Source: Polydrusus tereticollis (Eukaryota; Arthropoda; Insecta; Coleoptera; Curculionidae). From it: a stretch of DNA of 64,000 bases. Under the pieces are notes generated by a model that saw nothing but the letters and a program-made list of their open reading frames with translations, made no database searches and had not been told where the DNA came from. The position numbers and the translations under genes are program-made. Positions 62,601-64,000 of the stretch are shown piece after piece. Location: NCBI GenBank assembly GCA_963920685.1, contig OY987329.1, positions 143,498,469-143,562,468 of the forward strand, read 5' to 3'. Numbering within the stretch: position 1 is the stretch's first letter; the number at the start of each line of letters is the position of its first letter.

Positions 62601-63977
62601 AACAACGATGTTTTTTTTTTAATGTATTATTTTGAACATAATAAAAACTATCAAATTAAAGGTATAATAATGACTCTGCATACATTTTTGTGCAACCAAC
62701 TTTTTACGTTTATTGTTAGGGACCCCCCACCATCAACTGGCCTCAGGGCCCCCACCAACCTTAATCCGGCCCTGAGCAGAACGCATTTATCTCCCGTTGC
62801 TAAAGAAATAATTAAAAATGTGTAATAAACTTTGCTGAAAAGAGACTTTAATTCAAATGATGTTTTAACCGAGACGTCTGCTTTAACAAGTGCTTCTTAA
62901 ATCTTCTTATTGAACGGATAAATCTGTATTTCAGTATTTCATTAATTTTTATTGTACTTATTATATCTCAAAATATTATTATTATTATAATAATTGATAT
63001 TTACTTTCATTTATTTAAAATGTCTCCTTAATTCGAAATAAAAATAAATCAATATGGAGATAGCTATATTTTCAAGCCGACCCTGCCCCATTTATTGCGG
63101 TTTACTATACTAACCGGAACTAACGGTAACTATAGTCACACGCAGGACTTTTAGTATTATACTTCTCCGGATTAATGATATAAAGTGGCAATTCTTTCAT
63201 GTTGTCAATTTTTTATGAGATGGAAACAATTTATAATTGTTTTAGTGAATTGAATTGAATGAAATTGTTCTCAAATAAGAGAAATATAAAACTCGTGTAG
63301 CAAATGATTTAAGCGTACATAAAATAAATGCAATCCTCGCCTACAGTTCAGTTTGGTTTCTGCATCTTGCTTGTGCTAGTAAACTATAGAAACCATCTGA
63401 TATACACATAATAAAAAAAAATTCGTTGACTCCTTACCTTGTTGTAAGAAATTGTATCAAAAATGGATGTGATTTGGTCTGGAGTGGTCACAGTGACGAC
63501 GATTGGATGAGATGATAAGGTGGCGTCCAGAGATAAAACTGAATGAAGGTCGGATGTTTGGAACTGAGACATCTAAAAATGAAAGAGAGTAAAATGTATT
63601 TTATGCTATTTCGCATTTTTGTACATATACGTGCATTTCCCTCATACATACCATTTGCCATTCTGGTTCAGCAGCATCAGTACCTTTAAATTCTATGTAA
63701 CTGGCGAAACCTTCATTTAACCAAAGATCGTTCCACCAATCCATAGTTACTAAAAACAAAACATTATCAATTTCCATAGAGAAAATATTTTTAAAAAAAT
63801 TCTTACCCAGATTTCCAAACCAACTATGCGCCAACTCGTGAGCCACCACTGTTGCCACTCTTTGCTTATTGACGGAAGAATGCGTGGTGTTTGTGTACAA
63901 CAGCGCAGTTTCTCTATAGGTTACCAAACCCCAATGTTCCATTGCCCCTGAGACGAAATCGGGTATGGCAACCATGT
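50547..63977 (-). CDS. M1-family aminopeptidase N-like gene, 3' part (14 exons)
   Basis: Zinc exopeptidase that removes N-terminal residues; in insects usually a midgut brush-border enzyme. Minus-strand exons: 63977-63807, 63749-63652, 63572-63438, 61183-61049, 60989-60823, 60765-60680, 60617-60425, 57847-57721, 57635-57556, 57082-56937, 55089-54960, 51738-51625, 51495-51387, 50696-50547. All have GT-AG borders and phases join. They give about 612 residues. Motifs: GAMEH (family GAMEN), HELAH-18 residues-E (HELAHSWFGN, WLNEGFA) and the catalytic Tyr in SYNKGASILRML. An ERAP1_C-type helical domain follows (WLKFNYDQVGYYRVNY onwards). The N-terminal about 300 or more residues lie outside the window. 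The C-terminus (SWIQNLTES) has no hydrophobic tail, so no GPI anchor signal is visible. An N-terminal anchor or secretion remains possible. Confidence 0.93.
51885..52898. repeat. 1-kb MITE-like element with CCAACTAGCAAA ends
   Basis: CCAACTAGCAAA (51885-51896) is matched by TTTGCTAGTTGG (52887-52898). The interior is rich in short TTATAAG/CTTATAA-like motifs and has no coding capacity. Superfamily and target duplication could not be decided. It lies in an aminopeptidase intron (51739-54959). Confidence 0.6.
52899..54959. other. Aminopeptidase intron sequence, no gene recognised
   Basis: A less AT-rich patch at 53590-53820 has a 66-codon open frame (53620-53820) without a recognisable domain. 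Near 53975-54000 GCTAAGCTAGCTAGCTAAAA is a local repeat. Nothing else was assigned. Confidence 0.4.
55155..56812 (-). mobile_element. Mariner-type element with about 250-bp inverted repeats
   Basis: TTGACCCATATGCTAGCGG (55155) and its inverse (ending 56812) are flanked by TA. The arms (about 55155-55400 and 56565-56812) are diverged inverted copies. About 165 bases in, each arm has a second terminus-like motif (GGAACACCCTATATA at 55312-55326, TATACAGGGGTTTCC at 56644-56658). Here the motifs face outward rather than inward. It contains a broken transposase and lies in the aminopeptidase intron between exons 10 and 11. Confidence 0.75.
55480..56542 (-). pseudogene. Mariner-type (DUF4817) transposase pseudogene
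   Basis: Minus strand. The N-terminal block (56542-56327) has ECAFLRIFYKKNSNAYRARQ and YPNLPVPSKNTFKNIERGFQ, a DUF4817-like start. After a gap, a block reading like GEATFTTAGVFSRRNTHVW (about 56085-56035) spans the region of the first catalytic residue, which reads Glu-Ala here. QMVWHQDGAPPH (about 55860-55815) carries the second Asp. The third catalytic region and tail (about 55760-55500) are broken up by shifts and stops. Confidence 0.65.
58370..59114 (-). mobile_element. 5'-truncated Jockey-type LINE with target duplication
   Basis: The insertion is flanked by AGAATTATAAT on both sides (58359-58369 and 59115-59125). The minus-strand 3' end carries a (GT)n tail (58370-58381). It encodes the last 154 residues of a reverse transcriptase ORF (59086-58622): MKYLGITLDKTPRW, TLSHKNKIHLIKAIIRPALT, YGSVAWG and NRLQVLENRYIRTAMN, which match the Jockey-type RT end. 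About 250 bases of 3' UTR follow. This coding part is uninterrupted and ends at 58622. It is in the aminopeptidase intron between exons 7 and 8. Confidence 0.9.
59130..60420. other. Aminopeptidase intron sequence, no gene recognised
   Basis: AT-rich. No domains, inverted ends or RNA genes were seen. Confidence 0.4.
61241..61310 (+). repeat. Diverged direct repeat, unit 1
   Basis: TACCGTCGATCTTTTGACTG and on through CTAATTATCC aligns with 61546-61610 in the same orientation (roughly three quarters identical by eye), offset about 303 bases. Confidence 0.5.
61546..61610 (+). repeat. Diverged direct repeat, unit 2
   Basis: Partner of 61241-61310 (TATATCGTTGATCTTTAGAC and on). Intronic. Confidence 0.5.
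61731..61772 (+). repeat. Direct repeat flanking the hAT, left copy
   Basis: ATTTTCAAGCCGACCCTGAT and on through CCCATTTATT recurs at about 63069-63100 in the same orientation. The two copies bracket the hAT element about 1.3 kb apart. Confidence 0.55.
61882..62774 (+). mobile_element. Deleted hAT element with CAGGGCCGGATTAA ends
   Basis: CAGGGCCGGATTAA (61882) and the inverse TTAATCCGGCCCTG (ending 62774) are perfect 14-base inverted ends. The flanks AGCAGAC and AGCAGAAC look like a slightly decayed target duplication. Only the last part of the transposase is inside, so it is non-autonomous. It lies in the aminopeptidase intron between exons 3 and 4. Confidence 0.88.
62088..62550 (+). pseudogene. 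hAT transposase C-terminal fragment
   Basis: The frame 62088-62411 has AKAKNLADCFPEDVESTLGN and on to LRSTFVNAEIV, then shifts. From 62344 another frame gives CSGERSFSKIKLIKNRLRTS and LTSLMILSTEI, the hAT dimerisation signature and tail, to a stop at 62553. At least one frameshift. ZMYM1-like subfamily, related to the relic at 1929-2772. Confidence 0.75.
63069..63103 (+). repeat. Direct repeat flanking the hAT, right copy
   Basis: ATTTTCAAGCCGACCCTGCC and on through CCATTTATTG; partner of 61731-61772. Confidence 0.55.
63652..63977 (-). CDS. Aminopeptidase active-site exons
   Basis: Two exons, 63977-63807 and 63749-63652, separated by a 57-base intron. The first holds AIPDFVSGAMEHWGLVTYRE and HELAHSWFGN. 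The second holds DLWLNEGFASYIEFKG. Joined, the zinc ligands are spaced HExxH-x18-E exactly as in M1 peptidases. The first exon's acceptor (CTAG at 63979-63978) is visible, so the next upstream exon lies beyond the edge. Confidence 0.95.
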
Positions 63978-64000
63978 CTAGAATAGTATATATACTATAT

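Noticed and set aside
1..64000. tRNA, rRNA, CRISPR, bacterial operons, endogenous virus genes
   Set aside because: None seen: no tRNA-like cloverleaf with A/B boxes was recognised by eye, no regular spacer arrays, and all integrase/transposase signals are of DNA-transposon or LINE type.

Overview
The window reads as insect nuclear DNA, probably from a beetle (order is inference only). It is AT-rich, has GT-AG spliced host genes with large introns, and carries piggyBac, Tc1/mariner, pogo, hAT, tyrosine-recombinase and non-LTR elements of insect type. No tRNA, rRNA, CRISPR or bacterial feature was seen. Two host genes can be reconstructed, both on the minus strand.

(1) 11863-32798 is a complete acyl-CoA desaturase. 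Six coding exons join in frame to 405 aa with all three histidine boxes. 1.2 kb of coding sequence spans 21 kb because the introns are packed with transposons. (2) 50547-63977 is the 3' part of an M1 aminopeptidase N-like gene. Fourteen exons encode about 612 aa, from the GAMEN-type motif and the HELAH zinc site to the stop. Its N-terminus lies beyond the right edge. Three of its introns carry recognisable transposons.

Layout. 1-11.1 kb: transposon graveyard (foldback MITE, hAT relics, a decayed endonuclease-RT LINE, mariner relics, hammerhead-bearing repeat arms). 11.8-32.8 kb: desaturase. Its introns hold a DUF4817-type mariner (13076-15477), a Tc1 element with an intact transposase once a 53-bp intron is removed (15524-18277), a near-intact piggyBac (18886-21296), a tyrosine-recombinase element flanked by 85-bp direct repeats (21711-23286), an intact Tc1 with about 720-bp inverted repeats (23476-26301), a DD41D mariner split by a LINE (26792-28554), a foldback repeat with hammerhead relics (28665-30545) and a deleted hAT (30808-32133). 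32.9-45 kb: pogo-type MITE, LINE and hAT pieces, a decayed IS630-type element with Sailor-like spacing, then several kb with no recognisable gene. 45.0-50.2 kb: a possible large inverted-repeat DNA transposon with a decayed TE-type ORF, into which a hammerhead-bearing foldback and a pogo element appear to have inserted. 50.5-64 kb: the aminopeptidase gene.

The most unusual signals are: Tc1/mariner elements whose long inverted repeats contain further terminus-like motifs at conserved spacing; a palindromic repeat with a hammerhead-ribozyme-like fold, related to decayed copies elsewhere; and the tyrosine-recombinase gene between long direct repeats ending in GC-rich hairpins.
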